Shown here in pieces: positions 24,468 to 33,636 of a stretch of DNA of 64,000 nucleotides. Origin of the DNA: Nocardia acididurans. GTDB taxonomy: Bacteria; Actinomycetota; Actinomycetes; Mycobacteriales; Mycobacteriaceae. Made by a program: the position numbers and the translations under genes. The DNA lies in the NCBI RefSeq assembly GCF_016741815.1, contig NZ_JAERRJ010000018.1:60915-124914 (forward strand). The letters are read 5' to 3'. Under the pieces are notes generated by a model. It was given only the letters and a program-made list of their open reading frames with translations. It was not told where the DNA came from and ran no database searches. Numbering within the stretch: the stretch's first letter is position 1; each line of letters starts with the position of its first letter.

Positions 24468-26459
24468 GTGTCGAAGTTGACGACGGCCGCCAAACGCATG
24501 CTGGTTGGCCGCCCCTTCCGTAGCGATTCCCTGGGGCACACGCTGCTCCCCAAGCGGATCGCGCTCCCGGTCTTCGCGTCCGACGCGCTGTCGTCGGTGG
24601 CGTACGCCCCCGAGGAGATCTTCCTCGTGCTGTCGGTGGCCGGGCTGTCCGCCTACGCGTACGCGCCGTGGGTGGGTGTGGCGGTCGCCCTCGTGATGGC
24701 GGTCGTGGTGGCCAGCTACCGGCAGAACGTGCACGCCTACCCGTCCGGTGGCGGTGACTACGAGGTGGCCACCAAGAATCTCGGGCCCACAGCGGGTCTC
24801 ACGGTGGGCAGCGCGCTGCTGGTGGACTACGTGCTGACGGTGGCGGTGTCGATTTCCTCGGCGGCCTCCAATATCGGTTCGGCTGTGCCGTTCGTCGCAA
24901 CGCACAAGGTGTTGTTCGCGGTGTCGGCGATCGTGATCCTCACCGCTATGAATCTGCGCGGCGTGCGCGAGTCGGGGACCATGTTCGCCATCCCCACCTA
25001 CGCGTTCATGATCGGCATGGTCGTCATGCTGGTCTGGGGTTTCACTCGGATCGGGATCCTGGGCGAGCAGGTGCACGCCGAGTCCTATGGCTTCGACCTG
25101 AAGACCGAGGGCACTGATCATCTGATGGGCATCGCCTTCGTATTCCTGATCGCCCGCGCGTTCTCCTCCGGCTGTGCCGCGCTGACGGGTGTGGAGGCCA
25201 TCAGCAATGGTGTGCCCGCGTTCCGAAAGCCCAAATCGCGCAATGCGGCAACGACGCTGCTGCTGTTGGGCGTCATCGCCATCACGCTGCTGATGGGCAT
25301 CGTGATGCTCGCCGAGAAGGTGGGCGTCGTGTACGCGCACAGCACCTCGGATCTGATCGGCGCGCCGGCGGGCTACGAGCAGAAGACCCTCGTCGCGCAG
25401 CTGGCGGGCGCGGTGTTCTCCGGGTTCCCGATCGGCTTCTGGTTCATCACCATCGTGACGGCGCTGATCCTGGTGCTGGCCGCCAATACCGCGTTCAACG
25501 GATTCCCGGTGCTGGGCTCGATTCTGGCGCAGGATCGATTCCTGCCGCGGCAGCTGCACACCCGCGGTGACCGGCTGGCGTTCAGCAACGGCATCATCTT
25601 CCTGGCGGGTGCGGCCATCGCGTTCGTGGTGCTGTTCGGGGCCGAGGTGACCAAGCTCATCCAGCTCTACATCGTGGGCGTGTTCGTGTCGTTCGTGCTG
25701 AGCCAGACCGGCATGTTGCGGCATTGGACGCGCCTGCTGCGCACCGAGACCGATCCGGCGCAGCGGGCGCGCATGAAGCGCTCCCGGGTGATCAACGGGA
25801 TCGGCCTGACCCTGACGGCGACGGTGCTGGTGATCGTGCTCATCACCAAGTTCATGGCGGGCGCGTGGATCGCGATCGTGACCATGCTGGCGATCTTCGG
25901 GCTCATGCGGTTGATCCGCCGCCACTACGACACGGTGTCGCGCGAACTGGACGAAACCGAATGGGATGGCGTGCTGCCCAGCCGGACCCACTCCATCGTG
26001 CTGGTGTCGAAGCTGCATCTGCCGACCAAGCGGGCGCTGTCCTACGCGCGGGCCACCCGCCCGGATACCCTCGAGGCGATCACGGTGAACGTGGACGAGC
26101 CCGACACCCGCAAACTGGTGCGGGAGTGGGAGCGCAGCGATATCACGGTGCCGCTCAAGGTGATCGAGTCCCCGTACCGCGAAATCACCAAGCCGGTGGT
26201 GGATTACGTGAAGCGACTACGCAAGGACTCCCCGCGTGACGTGGTCACCGTGTTCATCCCCGAATACGTGGTCGGCCACTGGTGGGAACAGTTGCTGCAC
26301 AACCAGAGTGCGCTGCGCCTCAAGGGCCGCCTGCTGTTCGAGCCCGGCGTCATGGTCACCAGCGTCCCCTGGCAGCTGAGCTCCTCCGCCAAGGCCCGCC
26401 AGGCCCGCGCGGTGAGCGTCCCGGGTGCGGTCCGCCGCGGCTTCGGAGACGAGAGTTGA
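24468..26459 (+). CDS. APC-superfamily permease with cytosolic C-terminal domain (KimA-like)
   Basis: 663 residues. Twelve membrane helices fill about residues 30-480, with early family words LPVFASDALSSVAYAPEEIF and YRQNVHAYPSGGGDYEVA. The last 170 residues form a soluble domain (HSIVLVSKLHLPTKRALSYA then VTVNVDEPDT) resembling a universal-stress fold. This layout is that of the KimA/YdaO group, high-affinity potassium importers controlled by c-di-AMP in Bacillus; transport of K+ here is inferred, helped by divergent ceoB/ceoC. Leaderless GTG start. The stop overlaps the start of the next gene. Confidence 0.88.
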   Translation: MSKLTTAAKRMLVGRPFRSDSLGHTLLPKRIALPVFASDALSSVAYAPEEIFLVLSVAGLSAYAYAPWVGVAVALVMAVVVASYRQNVHAYPSGGGDYEVATKNLGPTAGLTVGSALLVDYVLTVAVSISSAASNIGSAVPFVATHKVLFAVSAIVILTAMNLRGVRESGTMFAIPTYAFMIGMVVMLVWGFTRIGILGEQVHAESYGFDLKTEGTDHLMGIAFVFLIARAFSSGCAALTGVEAISNGVPAFRKPKSRNAATTLLLLGVIAITLLMGIVMLAEKVGVVYAHSTSDLIGAPAGYEQKTLVAQLAGAVFSGFPIGFWFITIVTALILVLAANTAFNGFPVLGSILAQDRFLPRQLHTRGDRLAFSNGIIFLAGAAIAFVVLFGAEVTKLIQLYIVGVFVSFVLSQTGMLRHWTRLLRTETDPAQRARMKRSRVINGIGLTLTATVLVIVLITKFMAGAWIAIVTMLAIFGLMRLIRRHYDTVSRELDETEWDGVLPSRTHSIVLVSKLHLPTKRALSYARATRPDTLEAITVNVDEPDTRKLVREWERSDITVPLKVIESPYREITKPVVDYVKRLRKDSPRDVVTVFIPEYVVGHWWEQLLHNQSALRLKGRLLFEPGVMVTSVPWQLSSSAKARQARAVSVPGAVRRGFGDES

Positions 26460-28108
26460 GCCGAAACGACTGGTACGGAGACATTGTCGAGGTCCGCCTC
26501 GGCCCGCCCGGCCACGGCGGCTTCTGCGTGGCCCGCCACGAGGGCCGCGTCCTGTTCGTGCGCCACGGCCTGCCCGGTGAACTCGTCCGCGCCCAGATCA
26601 CCGAGGACCGCGGCGGCTCCTTCTGCCGCGCCGACGCCGTGGAGATCCTCTCGGCGTCCCCCGATCGCATCCCCGCCACCTGCCCGGTCTCCGGCCCCGG
26701 CGGCGCGGGCTGCTGCGACTTCTCCTACGCCACTCCCGCAGCCCAGCGCGCCCTGAAGGCAACGGTCGTCGCCGACCAGCTGCGCCGAATCGCCGGCTGG
26801 GAACCGGAATTCGTCGTCGAATCCATCCCGCTGCCCGCGGGCGTCGCGCACGGTGTGCTGGCGCGCACCGGCATCCGGCCGGGAAACAGCTCGCCGAGCC
26901 GCATCGGCGGTGTGGCGACGCGGCTGCCGAGCCTGCTGCTGTCGGATTCGCAGCCGACCGGTTCGCCTGGCACGCAGGCGAATTCCCGGTCGGGCGGTAC
27001 TCGCGGACCGGCGTCCAGCCCCCGGTCGGTCAGCGGCACCCCCGGGCGGATCGGTGCGGTGGCGACCAATCTGCCCGGTGCGTTGTTCGCCGGGACGTCG
27101 GACTCCGGAGTATCCGGCGCTGGTGTGCCGGGCGTGCTGGCAGCGGACGCGGTGGCCGGTGGCTGGCGTAGCCGGGTGCGGCTGGTGGTCGATGCGGACG
27201 GGCGCGCGGGTGTGCACCGCTACCGCAGCACCGAGGTGATCGCCGATCTGCGGTGCCCGCAGCCCATGGCCGGTGCCCTGGAGGGCATTGCCGAACGGAC
27301 GTGGACACCCGGCGCGGAGCTGGTCGTGGCCGTGGACGCGGAAGGAATGCGCCACCTGGTCGAAATCGCGCCGCCCGCAGCGGATTCCGCCGACCGCCGG
27401 TCGGCTCCCGGGCACGGCCGGGACCGTCGGGGCCGCGGGGGCGCCGCGCAGCGCGGCGATCGTCGCGGTGGCGACCGGGGCAGCACCGCCGCGCGTCGTG
27501 CCGCCGCGCACAGCGTCCGCGCCGAACGCGTCGTGGACGGCAGCGGCCGGGCCGTGCAGTATGTGGCGGGCCGCCGCTGGGAGCTCTCCGCCACCGGCTT
27601 CTGGCAGCCGCATTACGGTGCGGCGCAATGCTATTCGGATGTCGTCGCCGAGTGGTCGGATGCGGATTCCGGCGCGCTGACCTGGGATCTCTACAGCGGC
27701 GTAGGCGTTTTCGCGGCCCGGCTGGCGGATCAGGTTGGTGCGGAGGGCGCGGTGCACGCCGTCGAATTCGCCCGCACCGCGGTCACCGAGGCGAAGGCGA
27801 ACCTGCGCGACCTGCCCTGGGTCGATTCCCGCGCCGAGCGGGTCGAGCGCTGGATCGTCGAACAGCCCTCCACCGCACCGGATGTCGTGGTCCTCGACCC
27901 GCCCCGAGCGGGCGCGGGCAAGGAGGTCATCGCCGCCCTCGCCGAGCGCTCCCCGCGCCGCATCGTCCACATCGGCTGCGACCCAGCGTCTTTCGCCCGC
28001 GACGTGAGCCTCTACCAGGCGGCGGGCTACCGTCCGGTCCACCTGCGCGTGTTCGACGCCTTCCCCGGCACCCACCACGTCGAGTGTCTGGCGGTCCTGG
28101 AACGATAG
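26456..28108 (+). CDS. TrmA/RumA-type RNA (uracil-5-)-methyltransferase with inserts
   Basis: 550 residues from a TTG that overlaps the permease stop (TTGA). A TRAM-like N-domain (residues 1-60) and Cys76, Cys86, Cys87 (possible iron-sulfur ligands) precede the methyltransferase domain from about 360. There the SAM loop is WDLYSGVGVFAARLADQ, followed by VVLDPPRAGAGKEV and the nucleophile Cys in IVHIGCDPASFARD. The M. tuberculosis equivalent (Rv2689c) is about 400 residues; the excess is two disordered inserts, about 137-235 (Gly/Ser/Pro with an internal repeat) and 306-352 (Arg/Gly). The exact RNA target is unknown. Confidence 0.9.
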   Translation: MSRNDWYGDIVEVRLGPPGHGGFCVARHEGRVLFVRHGLPGELVRAQITEDRGGSFCRADAVEILSASPDRIPATCPVSGPGGAGCCDFSYATPAAQRALKATVVADQLRRIAGWEPEFVVESIPLPAGVAHGVLARTGIRPGNSSPSRIGGVATRLPSLLLSDSQPTGSPGTQANSRSGGTRGPASSPRSVSGTPGRIGAVATNLPGALFAGTSDSGVSGAGVPGVLAADAVAGGWRSRVRLVVDADGRAGVHRYRSTEVIADLRCPQPMAGALEGIAERTWTPGAELVVAVDAEGMRHLVEIAPPAADSADRRSAPGHGRDRRGRGGAAQRGDRRGGDRGSTAARRAAAHSVRAERVVDGSGRAVQYVAGRRWELSATGFWQPHYGAAQCYSDVVAEWSDADSGALTWDLYSGVGVFAARLADQVGAEGAVHAVEFARTAVTEAKANLRDLPWVDSRAERVERWIVEQPSTAPDVVVLDPPRAGAGKEVIAALAERSPRRIVHIGCDPASFARDVSLYQAAGYRPVHLRVFDAFPGTHHVECLAVLER

Positions 28109-28138
28109 TCGCGAAATCCACACATCGGGGGAGCGATC

Positions 28139-28369
28139 ATGGCGGTTCTCATCTACTACAGGCGAATCCGCGAGAGCGCGACCGAGGTGGAATACGCGGT
28201 CGGTGGTGCGGCCGACAACCTCGACCGCACCCTGATCATCGACAAGGCCGCCCCCGAACTCCAGGTGGACCAGCTGACCGATGGAGTGATCTTCCGTGCC
28301 CTGGTCCGGATCATCGGCAGCTTCCGCCGCGACCGGCAGTGGCCACCGCACGGCATGATCGCCTCGTGA
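28139..28369 (+). CDS. hypothetical protein, 76 residues
   Basis: Small cytosolic protein beginning MAVLIYYRRIRESATEVEYA and continuing LDRTLIIDKAAPELQVDQLT, ending PPHGMIAS. GGGGGAG lies five nt before the ATG and codon use is that of a real gene. It follows the RNA methyltransferase gene by 30 bp on the same strand, so co-transcription is likely. I do not recognise a named family; beta-strand-rich prediction from alternating residues only. Confidence 0.75.
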   Translation: MAVLIYYRRIRESATEVEYAVGGAADNLDRTLIIDKAAPELQVDQLTDGVIFRALVRIIGSFRRDRQWPPHGMIAS

Positions 28370-28423
28370 CCCGGTATCGAGGGCCGGTCTGCTCGCGTGG
28401 GGAAGTGTGTTGGTTCGGCGGCG

Positions 28424-29104
28424 TCAGTTCAGTTGCCAGGTGACGCGGATGGTGGCGGACAGTTCGCTCTCGCCGAGTTCCACGGGGACCGGGGACGCCC
28501 CCATGGGCGCGCTCTTGGCGGCGAAGGCGATGTTGTGCACGGGACCTGGTGCGGCCGAGGTGTTCTCGGTGATCTCCAGGGCCGGGCCGAGGGTGCGGTG
28601 GGCGCGGTTGGCGTACTGCTGGGCCTTGACGAGGGCGTGGTCGTAGGCGGCGTCGCGGGCCCTGGAGAGCAGGGATTCCTCGTCGGCGACGGTGAGGGTG
28701 AGGCCGCCGAGGCGGACGTCGTCACCGCCCGCCTCCACGGCGCGGGCGATGATCGCGGCCGGGCCGACTGTGGCGGATTCGGTGGTGGCGGAACCGATTT
28801 CGCGCAGGGTGACGGTGAGCGAGGTGCTCGCGATGTAACCGATGATGCGTTCGCGGTTGTCGGTCCACTGGGTGTCGGTGCGTACGGACAGACCGCTGGT
28901 GGAGATGTCGCGGCCCTGCACGTTGTCACCGCGCAGTGACTTGATGACCGCGTCGGTGTGCCGGCCGGCTCCGGCGTAGGCGAGGGCCACCGTGTCCGCG
29001 TGGGTTTCGATGGACACCGTCACCCGCATGATGTCGGGGGTGGCGCTCGCGCTGCCGGTGCCGAAGGTGGTGATCGTGCCGGGCTGCTGGTCGGTGCTGG
29101 TCAC
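28424..29104 (-). CDS. SIMPL (DUF541) domain protein
   Basis: 226 residues, almost wholly one SIMPL domain: ITTFGTGSASATPDIMRVTV at the start, the middle DISTSGLSVRTDTQW with IGYIASTSLTVTLREI, and the end AYDHALVKAQQYANRAHRTL. No signal peptide is visible, unlike many secreted members, so it is probably cytosolic. Function unclear; the family includes proteins linked to stress and signalling. GAGGAG precedes the GTG start. Confidence 0.9.
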   Translation of the reverse strand: MTSTDQQPGTITTFGTGSASATPDIMRVTVSIETHADTVALAYAGAGRHTDAVIKSLRGDNVQGRDISTSGLSVRTDTQWTDNRERIIGYIASTSLTVTLREIGSATTESATVGPAAIIARAVEAGGDDVRLGGLTLTVADEESLLSRARDAAYDHALVKAQQYANRAHRTLGPALEITENTSAAPGPVHNIAFAAKSAPMGASPVPVELGESELSATIRVTWQLN

Positions 29105-29239
29105 GCGCTCTCCTCGGTCGTCGATACAACCCTGCCGATGCTACCGACGCCCACCCCGCGACCGCCCTCGCCGCGCCTGTGACCTGCGGCGCGGCGCTGT
29201 GGCCGAGGGCTGCTCGCGGTGCTGGACCGCCGTCCGGGG

Positions 29240-29758
29240 CTAGCGGTGTCCGTCGGCGGCGATCGCCTCGGCGAGGATGCGAATCGCCTTGGGCCCCACG
29301 CCGTGCAGCGCGTGCAGTTCGGCCTCGCTGAGCGCGGCGACCTGGGCGAGGGTGGTGATCCCCTGGGAGACGAGGGCTCGTGTGGCCGGGTTGCCGATGG
29401 CCTTGGGCAGATCGCCGACCCGGCCTGCCACGGCGGTGTCGGCGGCGGCGTTCTGTTCGGCGAGCCGCTTCGGCGCGTGGGCCAGCCAGGCGCGGCGCAC
29501 CCAGTGGTTGAGCTGCTGGCCGTTGATGTCGGTGATCGGAACCCGGACGCCGCCGGTCATCGGTGCGGCGGTCGGGTGTTCGGCGCGGACCCGGTCGGAG
29601 TCCTCGGCGACGAGTCGCAGCTCCACGTGTTGGTCGCTGGTGAAGGTGGCGAATTCGGTGTCGCGCACCGTGAAGGTGATCGCGCCGGAGGCGTTCGCCC
29701 GCTCGGTGGTCTCGGGGAAGGAGAGCGCCGTCTTGCGGAGCTGGCCGAGGGTGGTCAT
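29240..29758 (-). CDS. MmcQ/YjbR-like protein with helix-hairpin-helix domain
   Basis: 172 residues from the ATG at 29758. Residues 1-100 are an MmcQ/YjbR fold (LRKTALSFPETTERANASGA, TEFATFTSDQHVELRLV, HWVRRAWLAHAPKRLAEQN), a DNA-binding-like fold. Residues 115-172 are a helix-hairpin-helix unit (LPKAIGNPATRALVSQGITT, then HALHGVGPKAIRILAEAI). The pairing suggests nucleic-acid binding; no catalytic residues are evident. An open frame runs on upstream to 30280 but overlaps the epoxide hydrolase gene and is not coding. Confidence 0.85.
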   Translation of the reverse strand: MTTLGQLRKTALSFPETTERANASGAITFTVRDTEFATFTSDQHVELRLVAEDSDRVRAEHPTAAPMTGGVRVPITDINGQQLNHWVRRAWLAHAPKRLAEQNAAADTAVAGRVGDLPKAIGNPATRALVSQGITTLAQVAALSEAELHALHGVGPKAIRILAEAIAADGHR

Positions 29759-29846
29759 GGTTCGAGCTTGCCAGCCGGTGGGACCGGATCGCCATCGTAT
29801 CGGCCGCGGCGCGGTGGGCGAGGCGGCCGACTCCGACAGCCCCGTT

Positions 29847-30986
29847 TCAGGGTCGTCCCGGGTGCGCGATCGCGCCGAAGAACATCCGCAGATCCCCGGC
29901 CAGTTCGGCGGGTGCCTCCATGGACGGGAAGTGCAGGCCGCGTTCGAATTCGGTCCAGTGCGCGTCGGCCGGTGCCGGAAGTACCCGGCGCACGGTCTCA
30001 TCCGCGCCGAAGACCGCGAAACCCTGTGGGGCGCTGCCGGGATTGCCCCACTCGCTGGAGTGCGCCTGTTCGTAGAGGGTGTGCGCGGCCGACACTCCGG
30101 AGCCGGTGAACCAGTACAGGCTGACCGTGGTGAGCAGCAGATCGCGGTCGATGGGCAGATCCGTCCACTCCTCGAATTTCTCGGCGATCCACGCCAATTG
30201 GAGGATGGGGGAGTCGACCAGGCCGTAGCCGATGGTCTGCGGGCGGCTGTTCTGGATGGCGAGATAGCCGGACCCCTCACGGTGGAAGGAGTCCATGCGC
30301 TCGAGGATGAGTTTGTCGATCGGATCGTCGGCGTTGAGGCTGTCGGCCAGTCCGGGGATGAAGGTGGCGGTATTGGCCGCCGTCAGCGGGTCGGTGACCA
30401 CATGGATGCCGATCACATGCTCGGTGTCCAGGCCCGCGACCGCACCGGAGATGCCCGCCCCCACATCGCCGCCGTGGACGCCGTACCGGTCGTAGCCGAG
30501 CCGGGCCATGAGCTCGATCCAGGCGCGGGCGGTGCGGCTCATGGTCCAGCCCGGACCGGACAGCGGAGTGGAGAAGCCGTAGCCCGGCAGCGAGGGCGCG
30601 ATCACATGGAAGGCCTGCCCCTCGGCCGGATTCACCAGCGGTTCGATCAGGTTGAGGAATTCGGCGACCGAACTCGGGTAGCCGTGGCTCATGAGCAGCG
30701 GAATCGCGTCGTCCCGCTCGGAGCGCACATGCAGGAAGTGGATGTGCTGCCCGTCGATCTCGGTGGTGAACTGCGGGAAGGCGTTCAGCTTGGCTTCCTG
30801 TGCACGCCAATCGAAGTCGGTGCGCCAGTAGTCGGCGAGGTCGTGCATTTCGTCGAGCGGGATGCCGCGTTCCCAGCCGGTGCCGCGCAGCTGGCCGGCC
30901 CAGCGGGCGCGGGTGAGCCGGTCGCGCAGGTGATCGAGCTCGGACTGCGGGATGTCGATGCGGAAGGGCTTGATCTCGGTGCTCAT
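29847..30986 (-). CDS. epoxide hydrolase (EHN family)
   Basis: 379 residues. The EHN cap (residues 1-110, with FRIDIPQSELDHLRDRLTRA and WRTDFDWRAQEAKLNAFPQF) precedes the alpha/beta fold: HGYPSSVAEFLNLI as the oxyanion loop and RYGVHGGDVGAGI carrying the nucleophilic Asp. The C-terminal GLHFPSMEAPAELAGDL supplies the His region. Opens epoxides to diols; substrate unknown. Divergent from the WYL regulator across 112 bp, which probably controls it. Confidence 0.92.
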   Translation of the reverse strand: MSTEIKPFRIDIPQSELDHLRDRLTRARWAGQLRGTGWERGIPLDEMHDLADYWRTDFDWRAQEAKLNAFPQFTTEIDGQHIHFLHVRSERDDAIPLLMSHGYPSSVAEFLNLIEPLVNPAEGQAFHVIAPSLPGYGFSTPLSGPGWTMSRTARAWIELMARLGYDRYGVHGGDVGAGISGAVAGLDTEHVIGIHVVTDPLTAANTATFIPGLADSLNADDPIDKLILERMDSFHREGSGYLAIQNSRPQTIGYGLVDSPILQLAWIAEKFEEWTDLPIDRDLLLTTVSLYWFTGSGVSAAHTLYEQAHSSEWGNPGSAPQGFAVFGADETVRRVLPAPADAHWTEFERGLHFPSMEAPAELAGDLRMFFGAIAHPGRP

Positions 30987-31054
30987 CAGGGATCCGTTCT
31001 CTCAGGGGTATCGCATCACGGTCGTTTCGGGCTTGCAGGGAAACCATAGAAACG

Positions 31055-31079
31055 ATTGCGGAAAGGTTCGTTCCGCGAT
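31055..31079. promoter_or_regulatory. dyad operator between epoxide hydrolase and WYL regulator
   Basis: GCGGAA (31058-31063) and TTCCGC (31071-31076) around 7 nt, extended by AT/AT one base further out. It lies 8 bp before the TAAGCT -10 box of the WYL gene, where a repressor or activator of both genes could bind. Confidence 0.5.
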
Positions 31080-31086
31080 TGGCGGC

Positions 31087-31092
31087 TAAGCT
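31087..31092 (+). promoter_or_regulatory. -10 box of leaderless WYL regulator mRNA (TAAGCT)
   Basis: TANNNT hexamer, then GAAAAA, then the ATG at 31099; no ribosome binding site. Confidence 0.6.
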
Positions 31093-31098
31093 GAAAAA

Positions 31099-32055
31099 AT
31101 GTTGGAGACCTCAGGACGGCTGCTGCGGCTGCTGTCCCTACTGCAGGCCCGCCGCGACTGGACCGGCCCGGAGTTGGCCGCGCGGCTCTCGGTCACCACG
31201 CGCACGGTTCGCAATGACATGGACCGGCTGCGGGAACTCGGCTACCCGGTGGAGGCCCGCCCGGGTGTGGCGGGCGGCTACCGCCTGGGCGTGGGCGGAG
31301 CCCTCCCGCCCCTGCTGCTCGACGATGACGAGGCCGTGGCGGTCGCGATCGGATTGCGCAGCGCCGCAACCGGTTCCGTCTCCGGCATGGAGGAGACCTC
31401 CCTGCGGGCACTCACCAAACTGCAACAGCTGCTGCCCGCACGGCTGCGGCACCGGGTCAGCGCCTTCCAGCACGCGATGCCGGTCCCCGCGCGCGGCCCC
31501 CGCGTCGACGCGGAGGTACTCACCGTCCTCGCCGCCGCCTGCCGCGATCGCGAACGCCTGCGCTTCGAATACCGAACCCATTCCGGCACAGCGAGTCAGC
31601 GCGCGGTCGAGCCGTACCGGGTACTGAGCCTCCGGCAGCGCTGGTACCTGATGGCCTGGGATCTCGACCGTGCGGATTGGCGCACGTTCCGCGTCGACCG
31701 CATCCTGCCGCGCACCCCGACCGGCCCGCGCTTCACGCCCCGCGCGCTGCCCTCGGACACGGAGATCATCGAGCGCCTTGAACGCGGAACAGGCGAGGCC
31801 CCCTGGCGTTTCCGCGCCCGCGTCATCGTGCACGCCCCGGCCGAGCATGTGCGCCGGCGCATCCCGATCCCCGTCGACGTAGAACCCCTGGGCGACAACC
31901 GCTGCGCATTCACCCCGGGCTCCGACCACCCGGAAATGCTTGCCCTGTATATAGGAATGCTCGACGCCGACTTCGAAGTGATGGATTCACCCGAACTGAT
32001 CGCGGCGCTGCGCACCATGACCCGGCGCTTCCGCACAGCCACCGGCGACGACTAG
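31099..32055 (+). CDS. YafY-family HTH/WYL-domain transcriptional regulator
   Basis: 318 residues. The N-terminal winged HTH (GRLLRLLSLLQARRDWTGPE and RLSVTTRTVRNDMDRLRELG, residues 5-55) is followed by a WYL ligand domain: VEPYRVLSLRQRWYLMAWDL carries the W-Y-L core, then RTFRVDRILPRTPTG, and a WCX C-terminal domain. WYL proteins sense nucleotides or nucleic acids. The gene starts at the ATG with a leaderless promoter and is divergent from the epoxide hydrolase. Confidence 0.93.
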   Translation: MLETSGRLLRLLSLLQARRDWTGPELAARLSVTTRTVRNDMDRLRELGYPVEARPGVAGGYRLGVGGALPPLLLDDDEAVAVAIGLRSAATGSVSGMEETSLRALTKLQQLLPARLRHRVSAFQHAMPVPARGPRVDAEVLTVLAAACRDRERLRFEYRTHSGTASQRAVEPYRVLSLRQRWYLMAWDLDRADWRTFRVDRILPRTPTGPRFTPRALPSDTEIIERLERGTGEAPWRFRARVIVHAPAEHVRRRIPIPVDVEPLGDNRCAFTPGSDHPEMLALYIGMLDADFEVMDSPELIAALRTMTRRFRTATGDD

Positions 32056-32119
32056 CAGCCCGCCACCCCGATATCGAACAGCTCTGGTGCCGGGGGTGAG
32101 TTCCGCCCCGCGGGCTCGC

Positions 32120-33541
32120 TCACCGTGGTTCGGCCGGCGGGTGATGCGGCCAGGGGCGAATTCGCTCCAGCGCCGCGCCGATGTGGAAGACGGACGCATC
32201 CTCGTAGGTGCGGCCGACGATCTGCATCCCCGTGGGTATTCCGTTGCGGCCCAGCCCGGTTGGCACGTTCAACACCGGGCAGCGGCTGGCGATGTTGAAT
32301 ACCGGGGTGAGCGCGACATCCCAATAGTGTTCGAGCTCAACACCGTTCACGGTGAGCCGGGTGTCGACGAAATCCTCGCCCGCCGGGAGCCCGGCCGCGC
32401 CGGTGGTGGGGCACAGCAGCGCGTCGTAGCGTTCCAGCAGCGGCCCGAGCACGCCGTACACCGCGGCTTCGATGTCGAGCCCCGCGAGATAGTCGCCGGG
32501 GCCGATGGCGGTGTCGGCGGCGAAGGCCAGCGCGTACGGTGTCAGCTCGTCGCGGTACTCGGCGGCCACTCCGGCGACGTACGCCCCGAAGATCGCACCG
32601 AAATGGCTGAACACGGCGCGCCGAATGTCCCTGTGCCGCAACCTGACGTCGATCTCCTCGACGATCGCGCCCGCCTCCCGCAGGGCCTCGGCGGCGGCGC
32701 GGGTATTGGCCGCCACATCGGGTTCGATCTCCCAGTCGCCCAGGTTGGGCGCGAATCCGATCCGCATGCCCGCGATATCGCCGAGCTGTTCCGGAATCCG
32801 CACGGCGGGCCGCAGGGAGGCGACGTCCTCCGGATGCGGTCCCGCCATCACATTCTCCAGCAGTGCGCAGTCGGCGACGGTCCGCGCCATCGGCCCGTCG
32901 TGGCAGTACGGGTCGAGGTTGAACGGCGGCACCGCGGGCACCCGCCCGTACGGCGGCTTGAATCCGACGGTCCCGGTGGCGGCGGCGGGCAGCCGAATGG
33001 ATCCGGCGATATCGGATCCGGTCGCCAGCATCGCCGTCCCGGCGGCCAGCGCCGCCCCGCTCCCGCCCGAGGACCCGCCGGGGGAGTAGTCGGTGTTCCA
33101 CGGATTCCGCGTCACCCCCCACCGCCGCGAATGCGTGAAGATGGCACAGCAGAATTCCGGCGTGGTGGTCCGCGCGTGCACGATCCCGCCCGCCGCCAGA
33201 ATCCGCGCCACCGCCGGATGCGTCTGTTCCGCAAGATGATCCGCGAACACCAGCGACCCCTCGCTGACGATGCGTCCCGCGATCGGCTGCTCCTCCTTGA
33301 TCGCCACCGCCAGCCCCTCCAGCGGCCGCGGCGCTCCCCCCGGACCGTAAGCGATCTCGGCAGCCTTGGCCTGAACGAGCGCCTCCTCGAAGGTCTCCTC
33401 CGCGAACGCGTTGATCTCCGGCTCGACAGCCTCGCTGCGCGCGATGACCGCGTTCATCAACTCGACCGGCGACAGGTCCCGGGTGCGGAACAGCCGCAGC
33501 GCCTCGGTGGTGGGCAGGTAGGTCAGCTCATCGTCGGTCAC
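32120..33541 (-). CDS. amidase, amidase-signature family
   Basis: 473 residues. The Ser-cisSer-Lys triad can be placed: Lys82 in GLAVAIKEEQPIAG, cis-Ser157 in SPGGSSGGSGAALAAG and nucleophile Ser181 in GSDIAGSIRLPAA. Hydrolyses amides to acids and ammonia; substrate not predictable. The GTG at 33541 has GAGGAG nine nt upstream; a far longer frame upstream is not coding because it runs through the glutaminase gene. Confidence 0.94.
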   Translation of the reverse strand: MTDDELTYLPTTEALRLFRTRDLSPVELMNAVIARSEAVEPEINAFAEETFEEALVQAKAAEIAYGPGGAPRPLEGLAVAIKEEQPIAGRIVSEGSLVFADHLAEQTHPAVARILAAGGIVHARTTTPEFCCAIFTHSRRWGVTRNPWNTDYSPGGSSGGSGAALAAGTAMLATGSDIAGSIRLPAAATGTVGFKPPYGRVPAVPPFNLDPYCHDGPMARTVADCALLENVMAGPHPEDVASLRPAVRIPEQLGDIAGMRIGFAPNLGDWEIEPDVAANTRAAAEALREAGAIVEEIDVRLRHRDIRRAVFSHFGAIFGAYVAGVAAEYRDELTPYALAFAADTAIGPGDYLAGLDIEAAVYGVLGPLLERYDALLCPTTGAAGLPAGEDFVDTRLTVNGVELEHYWDVALTPVFNIASRCPVLNVPTGLGRNGIPTGMQIVGRTYEDASVFHIGAALERIRPWPHHPPAEPR

Positions 33542-33636
33542 ACGCGCTCCTCGTCCGGTAGCTCCCGCGGCCAGGGTCCACCCCCAGCCTGCCATGGCCG
33601 GTCGGCGGCATTCCGCCCACCACGACGCCGTCGCGG

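Noticed and set aside
24387..26018. Long open frame antisense to the permease gene, rich in His, Gln, Asp and Arg
   Set aside because: It is the composition expected from the complement of a high-GC coding gene; no ribosome binding site and no family resemblance, while the plus strand has a clear transporter.
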